Below, in pieces: positions 27,667 to 40,100 of a DNA stretch of 64,000 bases (position 1 is the stretch's first letter; the number at the start of each line of letters is the position of its first letter). The position numbers were made by a program, and so were the translations under genes. The notes under the pieces were generated by a model. That model had not been told where the DNA came from. It made no database searches and saw nothing but the letters and a program-made list of their open reading frames with translations. Location: assembly GCA_035041965.1 (NCBI GenBank), contig JAPYMA010001235.1, positions 28,331 to 92,330 on the forward strand, given 5' to 3'. Source of the stretch: Anisakis pegreffii (taxonomy: Eukaryota > Nematoda > Chromadorea > Rhabditida > Anisakidae).

Positions 27667-29056
27667 CCTGAAAGTGGGTAATGGTAATGGGTGTTTCCTT
27701 CGAATGTTTTTTGCTTGATTCTGCGTTTTCACGTATTCTCTACGAATCAAAGTTTACGAATTTCGTTCTTTCTTCGAGGGTTAACTACATTGATGAGAGG
27801 AACAGATATGAGATGAGCTTTTATGCGTATGTAAAGAACATCAATGGTGAAAAGGTTAGAAGACAGATACGTGACGACCAATGCTGTGATTCTAGTCTAT
27901 CTTTGAGGAAATCTAATTCAGTCGTCCGTAGCTTGAAATAGCTACTTGTGTTTTAGTTTTCACTTTCAGAATATTTCAGTGGCTCGAAAAATATACAACG
28001 TTTAGTTAGTTGACAGTTTGGCTGAGTACTCCAGATTTAGAACCTCTGTTTGAGGTCATTTCACTCAAACCGCTAGAATTTTGGTTCCAAATTCAGGCTG
28101 CTGTTAAAGCTTGTTGTAAATGATTTGATTCTGGTGTTTTCTGAATGTTTCCTTCATTTTTAAGCTGCGAAGAAAATCCGATTCGGAATGGATGCTCTTC
28201 GGATCGATAAAAAATTTCAATTTTTTTATTAGTTTCCTTGCACTGCATGATCAGAATGTTCATGTGCGAAGACAAACGACTATTCGAAACAATCGAATTG
28301 CGCCATCACGAACATACTGAAAATTGTGTTACGGTTGAAGAATAAAAAGTTCGCGCCGCTCTTAATTTCAGTTAACTTTCGGAAAGTACATTATTCGGCC
28401 AAACGTAGATTATACAGCTTTGCTGGCAGTATTCTTCGTTCACGAACGAACGAATTGTTCGGGTCGATCGTGCTACTGGCACCACCAGCACTCAGACGAT
28501 TATTCAAGCAGCAAAAATGGAAAATGTTTGATGGAAAATATGAACTTTAGCGAGAAAGGTGATAATGATGTGCACACACACACACTCGTCGGCACTAACG
28601 TAACGATAGTCGAACACGAACGCGATACGCGTGCGCTGAACAATGTCAATAGCCCACCAACGCCGAACGCTAAAGCGAACCCATTCTGTGCGATTGGTCT
28701 TGAAGAGAATACGAAAATCGCTTTGTGCATTCATACGATATACGAACTTTGAATGTTAACGCATAGCTCTCTGGAGCGTTAAAATTGCCTCGGTTCCGAC
28801 GAATTTTCGTTCAGTCGAATAATTTTTTAAGATTAGTCTTGATATTGGTTGGGATGATTGAGACTGGTGATGGTATGTCTGCTGATGATGATTCAAAGGA
28901 TCATTGAATTTATAGGCAGAAGGACGAGGAGGTATATGGACCGGAAAGTTGCAAAAAACTAGTACAAGAACAAACAGTTAAAATAGTCATGAACTTTATT
29001 GAAACATTTGAAAACTGAAAATTTTTCACTAGATTCATTGGTGAGATCATGTTAAT
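27667..29056. other. Spacer between the SDR gene and the tyrosine phosphatase
   Basis: Holds the SDR upstream region and a possible orphan plus-strand exon at 28372-28752 (separate entry). A (CA)n tract lies at about 28571-28586. Nothing else recognised. Confidence 0.5.
28372..28752 (+). CDS. Possible last exon of an unidentified gene
   Basis: A 127-codon open stretch preceded by a good acceptor (CTTAATTTCAG at 28361-28371) and ended by TGA. It is more GC-rich than its flanks. The translation starts LTFGKYIIRPNVDYTALLAV and contains a short Cys-rich piece (NCSGRSCYW) and a polar tail. I could not find upstream exons or a family match, and an open stretch this long in local noncoding DNA is unusual. 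It may be the end of a plus-strand gene or a relic. Confidence 0.3.
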   Translation, partial: LTFGKYIIRPNVDYTALLAVFFVHERTNCSGRSCYWHHQHSDDYSSSKNGKCLMENMNFSEKGDNDVHTHTLVGTNVTIVEHERDTRALNNVNSPPTPNAKANPFCAIGLEENTKIALCIHTIYEL

Positions 29057-31557
29057 TCATTTGCCTCTAGCAGCGGCAACCACGTCGAAGTCTTTGATGA
29101 AATTGGATAATTCCTCTCGTTTCATTACCTCAAATAAGCCAAAGATTACACTTTTGAAGTGAGCATAAAGCAGCAACAAAAACATTCGTTGCATTTTGCA
29201 TTGATCATGGAAGTGATTCAATCGAAACCAACAAATGAATCGAGTAACCTTTTTGTTTTCACATAATCCAACCAAACATCGATGCATATAAACATATTGA
29301 ATATCAGTTTGTACAGAACCATTTCGTTGTTTTCGTAATTCTTTGACAATATCGGCCATATTCACTGGTTTACCACTCGAAAACAAACACTCTGCCATAT
29401 CAAGACCTACGATTGTGCCTGTACGTCCAATACCTGCACGTCAACGAAGTCGATAAGTCAAAGAAACGATTGCAGTCGAACTGATAGCCATGCACATCAA
29501 GGGCTGTTAGGAAGATATTCAGATATTTTTATAAGATATTAAAATATTCAGATATCAAATTCACATATTTAGATTCAGATATTCAGATCTTAAAAAAGGA
29601 AGATGCTATTTCAAGGAAAACAATCGACGAACCTGCAGAGCAATGGATGATGATATTGACTTGACCTTTGAGTCGTTGAAGAAGTCTGAAAGGAGCCAAG
29701 AAATTCGGTGGTACTCCGCGATCCGGCCAATTGTTCCATGCAATATGTTCGACGCTTAAGTCCACACTTCCATCCGAGACATTCAAACGGCTTATGGTTA
29801 ACATACTCTCTTCTTGCGTGATCTTGTTACATGTTACTTTCAATGTTCCATACTCTTTCTGTAGTAGTATATTGTATCAATTTTGCGATACACCAATATT
29901 CCAGCTGTAAAATCAACACGCTTACCGTTGCACCTTCAGCATTCGGCCAGTACTGTTCACATTTCTTTTTGCCACACTCCATGATATTACATAGCATAAC
30001 AATAGATTTACTCTTCTCTTGCCATACCATTCGCCATAAATCATTAACTGTATTCTCTTTCGGGGCCTTAATTATCACTTCTTATCATTATCGCATTGCA
30101 TCGCATATCAGTTCATCTCTGAACACATCATCTTATCGCAACGAAATCCGATAATTTAACGAAATGATAGCAATCGAACTGATGGATCCGTGCATCAACG
30201 GTAGTCTCAATGTAATCCTTACAAGAAACACAATCGACGAGCCTGCAGGCGATGGATTTCCATCGGATTATAAGATTCAGTATATCGCATACCTTATTAT
30301 TGTTACTTGGACGTCGAGTGGTTGTTTTGTCGATCGCTGTGAGCGATCGGCGGAATATTTATTCTGTTAGAGTTATGATTACTTATTGGATTGATATTTG
30401 GCTACGATTAATTATGCAAAGTACTCACGGCAACTAATTAATTACTCGGTTGTGTTCACTTGGCCTGCTCGCCTAGCTAGCGGGGTGGCGTAAATTGAGG
30501 CTAAAACAATGTGCACGGAAACGCGAGCATTGTGACCAGCAAAGTTACGAACGTTCAATAGCACGGCCAATCCAGAAATCGCATACCTACGATATAATAA
30601 GCACTGAACGAAAATGTGTAAGTGATGAACCTGAGTGCATATAAAACGATGTTTAGTCTCACCAACATCCACGTAATTCGCATGAATATAGTCGTTGGTA
30701 TTACCGGCTGGATATTTGAGTATCACCCGATTTTGGTCCAAACAAAAAACATCTTAATATATCAAACATTATCTCCATAAAATAGCAATTTAACATTGGC
30801 TATTTATATCTGTGCACTACAGCCGTACACAAATGAAATGCAGATGTAAACCTTTATATCTGTTCTTATCTTTGTTTTTATCGAACGCCGTTTTAACGAG
30901 CTGCGATGCAGGTTTTGTAGTGGATGCTTTAACTACTAAGAATTCCTTTAATAATCCCTGAACGTTGAATTCATTAACTGGTTTCATGTTGCGTCTCAAT
31001 CAACAGTGCCACATGAAATTCATTATCAATTATCATTGCAACAGTGGTTCATCGCACGACAATAAATCCAATCTGTGCATTGCAATAAGAAAGAAATTTG
31101 CTGAATCCGCAGTGAATTTTCATTCTTTTCAGACACCCCCTGATCACTCTCTTACATTCTATCTATTAAAAGCGTTCTCTTGTTGCCCTTTTCATTTTCG
31201 AGCACCCATTTCTCTCAGTAGTTACAGTCGCATTCTTATTCATTGTCACATGCTTTAACACATGCTAATCGTTGCGTCAACCATTGCTGGTGATTAACAG
31301 TATCCGTATCGAAGAAATTGCAACCAATGACTATAGATCTCAAGCTAACAATTACACATCACAACCTGAACAATATGTGACCAAGACATAAGACACTGTT
31401 TTTATGGTGAATGGTATTAAGAGTGTCTAACCTGAACACCCGTATGAATACATGAACTGCAAAATTCTTTCATATTCGATATCATTTGCGGATTATCAAC
31501 TTTTCTTCTTGTTCTTAAAGTGGCAGGACGTTTCTTTTGCTTTATATTTCGTTCCAT
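29057..31557 (-). CDS. Non-receptor-type protein tyrosine phosphatase, worm family
   Basis: A single PTP domain, 365 residues, exons 31432-31557, 30852-30957, 30631-30752, 29926-30066, 29633-29858 and 29057-29433. It removes phosphate from phosphotyrosine through a cysteine thiolate. Motifs in order: KNRYKD at the exon 2/3 junction, YIHANYV, ENTVNDLWRMVWQ, the WPDRG loop, the P-loop HCSAGIGRTG (Cys238, split by an intron after its first Gly) and QTDIQYVYMHR. A basic Lys/Arg-rich N-terminus (MERNIKQKKRPATLRTRRK) precedes the domain and there is no membrane span, as in the expanded worm PTP families, many of which are known to be sperm-enriched. All catalytic residues are present. The C-terminal 60 codons may hide a further intron after HRCLV. 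It is divergently arranged with the kinase at 33245. Confidence 0.9.
30164..30262 (-). pseudogene. Relic of the phosphatase exon 5 end and adjacent intron
   Basis: Within phosphatase intron 3, this stretch resembles, in two blocks, 29467-29507 and 29611-29650, i.e. the intron after the active-site exon and the end of that exon. The exon end reads CAT CGC CT. GCA G, against CAT TGC TCT GCA G in the real gene, so the catalytic Cys codon is destroyed. It is a duplicated, decayed fragment, not an exon. Confidence 0.65.
30295..30577 (+). mobile_element. MITE-like element, copy 2
   Basis: A family member of 283 bp in phosphatase intron 3, next to the relic exon fragment. It is flanked on both sides by ATCGCATACCT (30284-30294 and 30578-30588), an 11-nt target duplication. 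Core strings GTGAGCGATCGGCGGAATAT and CGGGGTGGCGTAAATTGAGG match copy 1. Confidence 0.85.
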
Positions 31558-33244
31558 CTGTGTACCGTCCTCCTCATTATGACTGCCTTAAACTTTAATT
31601 ATAACTGATTGTTCACATATCCATCTCTTCATTCTATCCTCTCATACTACTCGCTTATTTTATGGGAGATGACCTACTTCATCCGCTAACTTTATTCAGC
31701 CTAATTCACTGGTACCCACTGGACTGTTCTCTTTCCTCCCGAAGAAACCTAAGCTTTTTTGGCTCATTCAAGTTTCTGTCAGAAAGGCCTACCCTTTACA
31801 TTTAGACATGGTCACGTCTAATGAAATGTTATCAGTTTAACTAGCACTTCGCACAGTTGCGCCCAAAATCCTCAGCAGTTAGAAAAAAGATGAGTTGAAA
31901 TGCTCATGTAGCATCTTGATATAAATTGTCACAAGTAACCGTTCAGCAACAACAACAATAACATGAGACATATTCATCCACGTCAAGATTTGTTGACATG
32001 GGCAATTATGCTTCAAACTCATCACACAAGATTACTGGATGTGATCCGACTTGTAAGGTGTTATTGTTAGTTGAGTGAAGCAACTGATGGACTACAGCTG
32101 AGAAGCAATAATCTGAATGAATATTCAAAAGAAACTTTGCTTTTTGGATCGCACGCTTGACTTTCGTTTATGGCGCAAACTTAGCGTTTGTCGTCCCATT
32201 CCGTGAATATCTGCAGTTCTGGAATTACGATACACTTTTCTTGAGTGCAAAAAATCCCTTACGAATATAAGTCTGCTTTGAATAGAAGTTACTGATAAGG
32301 TTGTGGAGAGTGGAATTTCTGCAGTTTATTGATAGCATCACTCAAATGAATTATTCGGTTGTGTTCGGTTGACCAGTTCACCTCGAAGATGTCGAAGCGG
32401 GATGGTGTCAATCAAGGCTGAAACAGTACGAACGGAAAAACTGCGATCATTGTGGCAAGCAACGCTATGAACGTTTGATGATAGCCTGGCCAATTCAAGT
32501 GATCCAGGTAACTACCTGGTTTGGCCAGGTTATCAAACGTTTGTAACGTTGCTGGCCACAATGCTCGCGTTTCTGTGCACATTGTTTTAGCCTCAGTTTA
32601 CGCCACCCTGTTGGCTAGGCGAACAGGTCAATCCAGGTAATTACTTATATCTTATATCCAGCTCATATTCAGTACCGTATATGCTGGGAATCAGTGAACG
32701 GAAGACAATGATGACTCGAATGAAATCAACCGATCTGCTCGGGACCGAAAAATCCGAAATCATAACAATCAGATACAAGCAACCAACCCTAAATCAAGTA
32801 ATAACAATAACTTTGTTGCGTTTCAAACCACTATATAAAAATATTCATCATCTGATTGATGATTTCCATAAATTGATAATCCATTGGCTTTTCGCATGAA
32901 ATATTCATTGATAGAAACGACGAGTTGAATGGATAAATGGATTTTATAAATTATTCATTGTCAGAGATTTTCTCGATGATATTCAAAAATCTCAACAAAC
33001 ATTGGAAAAGTTATGTGCAAAGGTCATTCAAAACTGAAATTTGAATAAAATTGCATGAGTAACACTCAAAATGTTGTGGAGATTTGCATGATGCAATAGA
33101 ATAATTATAATATTGGCATCGGGTCACCTATATAAATATGTTCATCAAATGGAAAATATTTATTCCACAGTTTCGTCACCGTTTAAGGTCGTTGTTTCTC
33201 GTCAGGTTTCTGGTTTGATTTCGACTTGATCAACAACTCTCTCG
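31558..33244. other. Divergent intergenic region, phosphatase / kinase
   Basis: 1.7 kb between two start codons facing apart, so it must hold the upstream control regions of both genes. A fold-back mobile element occupies 32349-32640. No TATA box or other named site could be supported. Confidence 0.6.
32349..32640. mobile_element. Fold-back pair of MITE halves, copy 3
   Basis: Two halves of the repeated element in opposite orientation, meeting near 32510-32530 (GATCCAGGTAACTACCTGG). The left arm reads from TTATTCGGTTGTGTTCGGTT to GCCTGGCCAATTCAAG. The right arm is the reverse complement of the same part of the element, ending GTCAATCCAGGTAA. The left arm is the more diverged. Confidence 0.8.
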
Positions 33245-34754
33245 ATGGCAGCGCCGCAGTTGGTACAACTTCAAGTCGGAGAGCAAGTGGATCGTTGGCA
33301 TATCGATAAGAAGCTTGGAGAGGGTGGATTTGGTGCTGTTTACCTGGTGTGTTCTCAATCAACATAACTCATTTGAAAAGTTTTAGTGTTGAGTTCGATT
33401 GTGGAGTTAATCAGACAAATGGCATACATGTGAAAAGCGCATTCGCTACGAGAATATTGCAGGTATCCGATCCAACGGGAACGTATGCGTTGAAAGTGGA
33501 GGGTGTAAATGAGCAAATTCAAGTGCTGAAAATGGAGGTGTACGTTTTGACTGAGTTGAATAAACGTAACAGTCGTCACTTTTGTAAGATTATGGACAAG
33601 GGTAGGTATGGCTCGTTCAATTACGTCGTTATGACGGTCGTCGGTAAAAGTCTTCAGGTTAGATCATTTCATTGATCATTTGCGCAAACGCACTGATTAC
33701 TATTGCTGCGAGTTTATTTGAATGGTCGATATATGGATGATATTGTGACTGGATTGATTTGTTAATGAATTGAAGGATTTACGTAAAGCTGGTCCAGGAC
33801 AACACTTATCAATGGGTTCGGCACTTGGTGCTGGTATTCAAGCACTAGAGGCACTCGAGGATCTGCACGGGATCGGTTACCTACATCGAGACGTTAAACC
33901 TGGCAATTACACTGTCGGTCGACCTGAGTTGAATGAACTGAGAAAAATTTATATTCTCGACTTTGGAATGTGCCGTAAATTCACTAATTCTCAGGTTCAT
34001 TTAAATGTTTCATGATTGGCTGCTCTATGTCGCAAGAATTGAACGACAAAACGATGCGAAATACATCTGTGGATGTTATTGTATATTGCAGAATGTAATT
34101 CGCAAACCGCGTGCTGCGGCAGGTTTCCGAGGCACGGTGCGTTACGCGCCCATCTCGTGTCACCTTCAACGTGAACTGTGTCGCAAGGATGACGTTGAAA
34201 CTTGGATTTATATGCAGGTCGAACTCACCACCGGTAATTTACCTTGGAAGAATGTCGCTGACATGAATCAGGTAAGCAACTCTGCTCATTTCATCGCATT
34301 TGATAAGATAATAACAGATAATTGGATAATTGATACAAGCCGGATTATAGCCTGGCTCAGGCTCACAACATTAAGGGTATTGGTACACCATTCGGTTTCG
34401 AGCGAAACTTTCTGCCCGTTGGCGAAGGAAAGTTTTGCTCGAAACCGAGTGGTGTACCAATATCATTAATAATACGATAATGATAAGCCCACTGATAAGA
34501 GATGATAAACGATCAGTGAGTGTGTTCAGGTAGGTGAATACAAGAAACGTTGTCGCTTCGAGCCGGCAATCAACGAACTGATGGGCGGATGTGCACCCGA
34601 ACTGCGACAAATCATGCAAATGGTCGATGCGTTAAAATACTACGATACACCACCTTATCAACAAATCTACGATCTGATGCGTCGTTCGTTCCAGTCAACT
34701 GGCACCCAGGAATTCCCGTATGACTGGGAGAAACCTGGTGGTGGTATATTCTAG
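33245..34754 (+). CDS. TTBK/CK1-type protein kinase, worm family
   Basis: A compact Ser/Thr kinase of 306 residues in five exons: 33245-33346, 33463-33657, 33776-33994, 34092-34271, 34530-34754, all in phase 0. It is almost nothing but a kinase domain, as in the worm-expanded tau-tubulin kinase-like branch of the casein kinase 1 group. Motifs: Gly-loop GEGGFGAVY (25-33), ATP lysine in YALKVE (Lys45), catalytic HRDVKPGN (136-143), DFG at 161-163, and RGTVRYAPI in the activation segment, followed by ELTTGNLPWKN. All catalytic residues are present, so activity is expected. The start Met is the only in-frame one near the domain. Substrate is unknown; several worm relatives are known to be germline- or sperm-enriched. 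Intron 4 contains a strong hairpin. Confidence 0.92.
34376..34464 (+). repeat. 37-bp hairpin in kinase intron 4
   Basis: The left arm 34376-34412 and right arm 34428-34464 are reverse complements with three mismatches; the loop is 15 nt (TGCCCGTTGGCGAAG). The arms contain GGTACACCA / TGGTGTACC and GGTTTCGAGC / GCTCGAAACC. Seen directly; function unknown. Confidence 0.85.
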
Positions 34755-37194
34755 ACATGACAGGACAATGTTTATGATTATATATCTTCAAATGAACTGA
34801 GTTAATAAATAATTCATAGTGAATGTGTAAATGCTTTTGAATGTTCGTTATGAATGCTATAAGTTATAATCGAAGGTCCACACTAAAACATATTCAGTGC
34901 TCAAGTCTGCCTAGACAAACGGTCTGTCAAAAGAATGCCGTATACGAGAAGGGTATGATTAAGGAAATCGTAAGTGTGCAAATCCATGAAAAATCGCTTA
35001 TGCGTGCGATCACATATAAACTGCAGATCAACCACAAGCATCTTGAATCGCACACTTGGCTCAATCCATCTCAAATGATAACGTTTCAGTTTGACCTTCG
35101 TTTGGTATTTGATTATAGTTATTGAACTGAAAATGACTGCAGCTCCTCCTTGCATCAATTCTCTTCGGTCATTAGTCACTGCAAAATGATATTTAGGATT
35201 AGCTCAAGTTGATGTTTGACAGTGTTGTTCTTAACGCCATTTTGCTGGTTTCTCAAGTTGGTCTTTAACACTGACAAGAGTTTTGCTCGTAATCGAACAT
35301 TGCATTAATGTAATTACTGATATCAGGGCAGATCCCGGGTATGATCCAGCTGCGATCTGTTCGTATTTCTCTTTTAATCAATTCATGAAGTTATCAGCGT
35401 GAAGTGATGCATGCCATGGGCTGTGTAATGATAGTAATACAACAACAGTTCGATGTGATGCAACTGTCGCAAATTTATTTTATATCGAATATCCTCATAA
35501 ATCAATCATCGGTCAATATGCAAATTCATCAAATGAACAATAATAAATAACGAATAAATGAACCGATAAAGAAATGCTCAAAAAACTAAAAATGAATTCA
35601 TGAAAACAATCAGAGAAGAAGTGTTAAACAACGAAACATCAACAACAACAAAACAAAACGGCACTTCAAAATCAGTGAGACAGACATTCAATCCCTCAAC
35701 TTCGATCCGTTCACGAAGCGATTGACATCTTTATAATATTATTATAATTGCTCGATTGCTTGAATTAAACCATGAAACGACGACGTTATTTTGACATAAA
35801 TTGGCATAATACATTCCTACTATTAGCCACAATAAAATGCCCATTACAGTCTATTGAATCGTGATGTTATTGTATAAATTTATTCAATTGAACTACTGAG
35901 CAACTAAGCAACATAAGGATTTCCGTCGAAATTCCGCGAATAAACTCAATTATGAGGGCATTTTTCAAAGTGGTTGTTGGAAATATCGCGGAAGCACCTA
36001 ACAAATGAGAGACAAAACTTAAATTAGACATCAACAACCCAACTGGTGCTCATTCATTCAAGTATGTTGCTTCTTTTTCCTCATCACATTACAAAACAAA
36101 CAAACAAAATGTTGAGAGAAGAAAGAGAAAAGCTTTTGATAGTGAATCGATGATCAACTGAACAACTGAATGACAACGATTGATTAATTGAATTGAATGC
36201 AAAAATGAGATTTCTATAGTCGATTAGCGAAATAAAACTGAACTAAAAAATGCTGATTAGAATATTGTACATGCTGATGAAGATATGCAATGCTGTGCAC
36301 CATCAATTAGCACACAAGAAATTCGAGAAATATGCACAAGATGAATAAACGCGCGATTAGCTGTCAAATGCAGAGTGCGATTTGAAAAGAACACCTCAAA
36401 CGAACAATTTCCATCATTATCCCCCAATATCGAGCTTATCACGAAAACTGTTTATTAACAAATATTGTCGCATCAACGAATGAACGACAGAATGGATGAA
36501 TATCTCTTGGGTCCTTTGAATGAGGGTAATAGTAACGTCTAAATGAGACCTTAAATGAGTTCAATCTAAAGGCTGCCACAAATTGAATGAAACCGTTCAC
36601 ATTATTACCATTATTGATGTTCAATTATATTGAAATTCTCGTCGTAAAAGTGACATCTCAAAATCGCAATTAGTAGAAAACATTCATAAAAATGGACATT
36701 TAAAAAAATTAGTTCGAGAATGATGATTAGGACAAATTATTCGGATTAAACAGAAACTTTGCACCGAATGAGCAACGGAAGCAAGTTATACAAAGAGTAA
36801 CACATAAATTCATAGAATACGCTAAACCGCTGGTTATTCAAATAATCAAGATTAGAACTAATAGCAATATAACAAAATCGACGCAACAATATCTAATGGG
36901 CAAATGTTAACTCGAATAAGAACTTGAATAATAATAATAATAATAATAATATCTTAATAATTACTCTATCACCATTACTATTATTATACACATATACATT
37001 GATGAAAACGTAAGTGCATTAAGAATAATGATAGCTAAAGTGAAAACATACAATGGAAAGCAATCATTAAATCAATGATCAATAACCAATTTTGTAATGA
37101 CCAATGAATTAAGTCATTCATTGTTAATATCGATCAACAAATCAATCAATGCCAATCTCAAATTCACAAAAAAAATGTTCCCAACGAGAATAAA
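34755..37194. other. Spacer between the kinase and the 3' end of Numb
   Basis: The two genes converge here. 34880-35125 is open in both directions over about 90 codons but shows no recognisable motif. 36927-36950 is an (AAT)n tract. Nothing else could be supported. Confidence 0.5.
34804..34809 (+). terminator. Poly(A) signal AATAAA of the kinase gene
   Basis: Canonical AATAAA about 50 nt after the kinase stop codon, the expected place for a nematode cleavage signal. Confidence 0.6.
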
Positions 37195-40100
37195 TTATGT
37201 GGTAAGAGCACTTGAATGACTATAAAACGGATTCGTCGTGTTGTGATTAGTGAACGATTGTTGGGTGGAATCCGCTTTTGCAGAGGACAGCTGAGACCAT
37301 TGCACGTCGAATGGATCCTCCTCAATTCGATTGCCGTTAGCGCCTTCTTCATTTCGTGCTTTCATCTGCGATAACTCTGGACTGACATATCTATTGTTCG
37401 CATTCATTGGCGATCCATTTGTCATTGTTGATGACTGTTCTGAATAATGAACACTGCTATAAGAAAGTGTTCTGCATCAAACAACTTCATTTCATTTTGA
37501 TTGACTAAAAAACTGCTCTAAAAGCAGATTTGAATAGTGTTACAACGAATGATAATCCCTCACCTGGAAGTGGGTTGAAAACAGGCTGACCAAAAACGTC
37601 GATATTTTGAGCATTTGTTAATGAAGACTGAAATTTCAACTTGCAATAATCAATTACATCTTAAAATTCAACTCTCAATGAGCAAATCCAATCTGATTTT
37701 TTGCTTTTCTTTTTCCCACACAATGAATACCAAACCTCTTCACTTTGTTTCATGCCAAAATTTGAAACGCTTTGTTGGATGAAAAAGAGAAAAATGTAAA
37801 GTATCATAAAAACATAAAAAACATGACAACAATAACAAGCAACGACCAAAACATTCGTCTCATTAGTACACCACACGAAAATAAACAAACGAATGTAAAA
37901 TGAACTAACATCAAGAAAATTATTCGCAGTGGTTATGTGACTGGTTGTAGGAGTTAAGAAACTTTCAGTGATCGGCGGTAATTCGTAATGTGAAAAATCA
38001 GAATCGAATTTCTTGACTGGTGTTTGATTCTGATAATTGGACGTTGTCGAATTTTGTTGAGTTACGGTAGATGAATGGTGATAATCCGAAGAGAGATTTG
38101 GAGGTAACGGTGGCGGTGGATGATCTGGCGGTGGGCCTACTGAAAGTATTCACTTCGCTTATTCGTTAAGTTAACGTTCATACCCAAACCAAACCATTTC
38201 CATTTCGCTTCGAATGATAAAAATACAGAAATAGTCGCCTATAGCAATATATTGAATTTTACACTCATTCTGTCAGCCATTATATTCTAATCATCCAATT
38301 AGTCGTTCCACTTTCCTATCATTATTCAACGCTAACTCTACAGATCCAACATCAATAAGAGGCTCTGTACTACTGACGCAAGGTTTTCACGCCATAGTTA
38401 TGTTCAACCATTCTTTGTAATTCTTTAAACTTCCATTATCATTAGTTTCACCATAAAATGATTTCACTCGATTAAAACAATACAAATTCTACCAGCACAA
38501 TATGATTGAAAAGTTGACTCAAATAAACACCGAAACATACTTTTCAACGAATCATTACTGATCGGCGATGCAGAATACGAATGCATTTGTTTTGCAGGTG
38601 AATTGCCAAGCGAAAGTGACGTTTGCAACGTCTTCTCGAGCCATTCGTCAGCCTTCGATCGTGTCGACGGCAAATGATGTTGATCAACACTGAATTCATT
38701 ATTATTATCACCAATACCACCCATTGATCCACTGTTATTATTATTGTTGTTCAACCATAAGTTATCACTCCTGTAATACACCACCGAATTACGACCACTA
38801 TCACACAGCCAAATCGAATCAGTATGAGTTGCCTTGAAAATATGAAATCAGTCATAATGAGAAACGAACCAAGAAAGAGGTGCACTCGCACAGACTACTG
38901 CATCATTGGTATCATTACGACTGCTCGATGTCACATGATTATAGTTGGTCACAACCCGAAGCGGTGACTGCTCCGCACTCCAACTCCGCACATTATGATT
39001 ACGATTGTACGCGTTTTGATCCCTCATATTCTCGATCGTTCCGTTATGAAGTGACGATGGCACTGTGGACGATGATCGTGGCCCACTGAAATGCATTGTT
39101 TTACTCATTCATACCTGATAATTATTCATAAACCCGTGATAAGATCGGAAATAAGAATGAAATGAATGAAACAAACTTGGAATCGTTGCTGAGATCATTC
39201 GACGTAGTTGACGATGCGGTTACGTTTGCGGGTAAAGTGCCGAATTGCGTCAGAACACTATTCTCTGGCCAATTTGGCTCTTCATCACCCTCTATGATTG
39301 GTTCGTTGCGACTTAACGATAGATTTTTGGTTGCGAAATTTTGTTGTTGCTGAAATGAAATTTGCTATTTGCTTTCATACGATGCATATATCACTAAGTG
39401 TAAACCAATAATCGAAATAAATTTCCAGCGTACTGATAATTTCTTGCGAATGATCAGCAGTATCATCAGCTATGTAGGATGATGGTTACAGAAGAAAGAA
39501 GACGATGAATATACTGATGTATTCGACTGACACCGATGGTGAGAGCGAATGAAAAAGGAAAATGTATAAACTTACAAGTAAACCAACGAATCTATCGAGC
39601 ACTCGCAGATTGTTTGAGAAAATGGATAAATGAAATGAATAAAGTAAAATGAAACTGAAGAAATGATGCATTCAATACAAAACGAACATTTCTTAACGGA
39701 GAATCAGCACTATAAGAGCGTAACGAAAACTGTCGACGGAATGCGGCCGCGGCGGCTGTTGATGATTCGGGAGCACGTAAGGAACCCTTAAAGTATTGGA
39801 TTATCTCGCGAGGTGATCGATTCAATTAACGCTGAATAACGATAACGGATAATAACCTACTTGTCGTTCGAAGAGAAGAGGGTTGGGCATGGGCCTTGGT
39901 TTCGAGGTGATGTTCAAATTAGTGGCTGCACTTGATGCCTGAAGAGGTTTTGGTTCACTCAGAATGGCCGTTTGAGGGTCTTGCAGACGTTCGGTGATTG
40001 GAATGTGACGACGAAATGACGTCGATGGTTGCTGATCGCCGTTTGATGAGGATACACTTCTGAATCATTGATTATTATTTCGTTTCATTTTTGATCATTG

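Noticed and set aside
30284..30588. Mobile element as an additional phosphatase exon
   Set aside because: It has stops in all relevant frames, is flanked by an 11-nt direct repeat, and the exons on either side already join in phase.
34005..34469. 154-codon plus-strand ORF
   Set aside because: It is kinase exon 4 plus parts of both flanking introns; the kinase phase and the GT/AG sites explain the open stretch.
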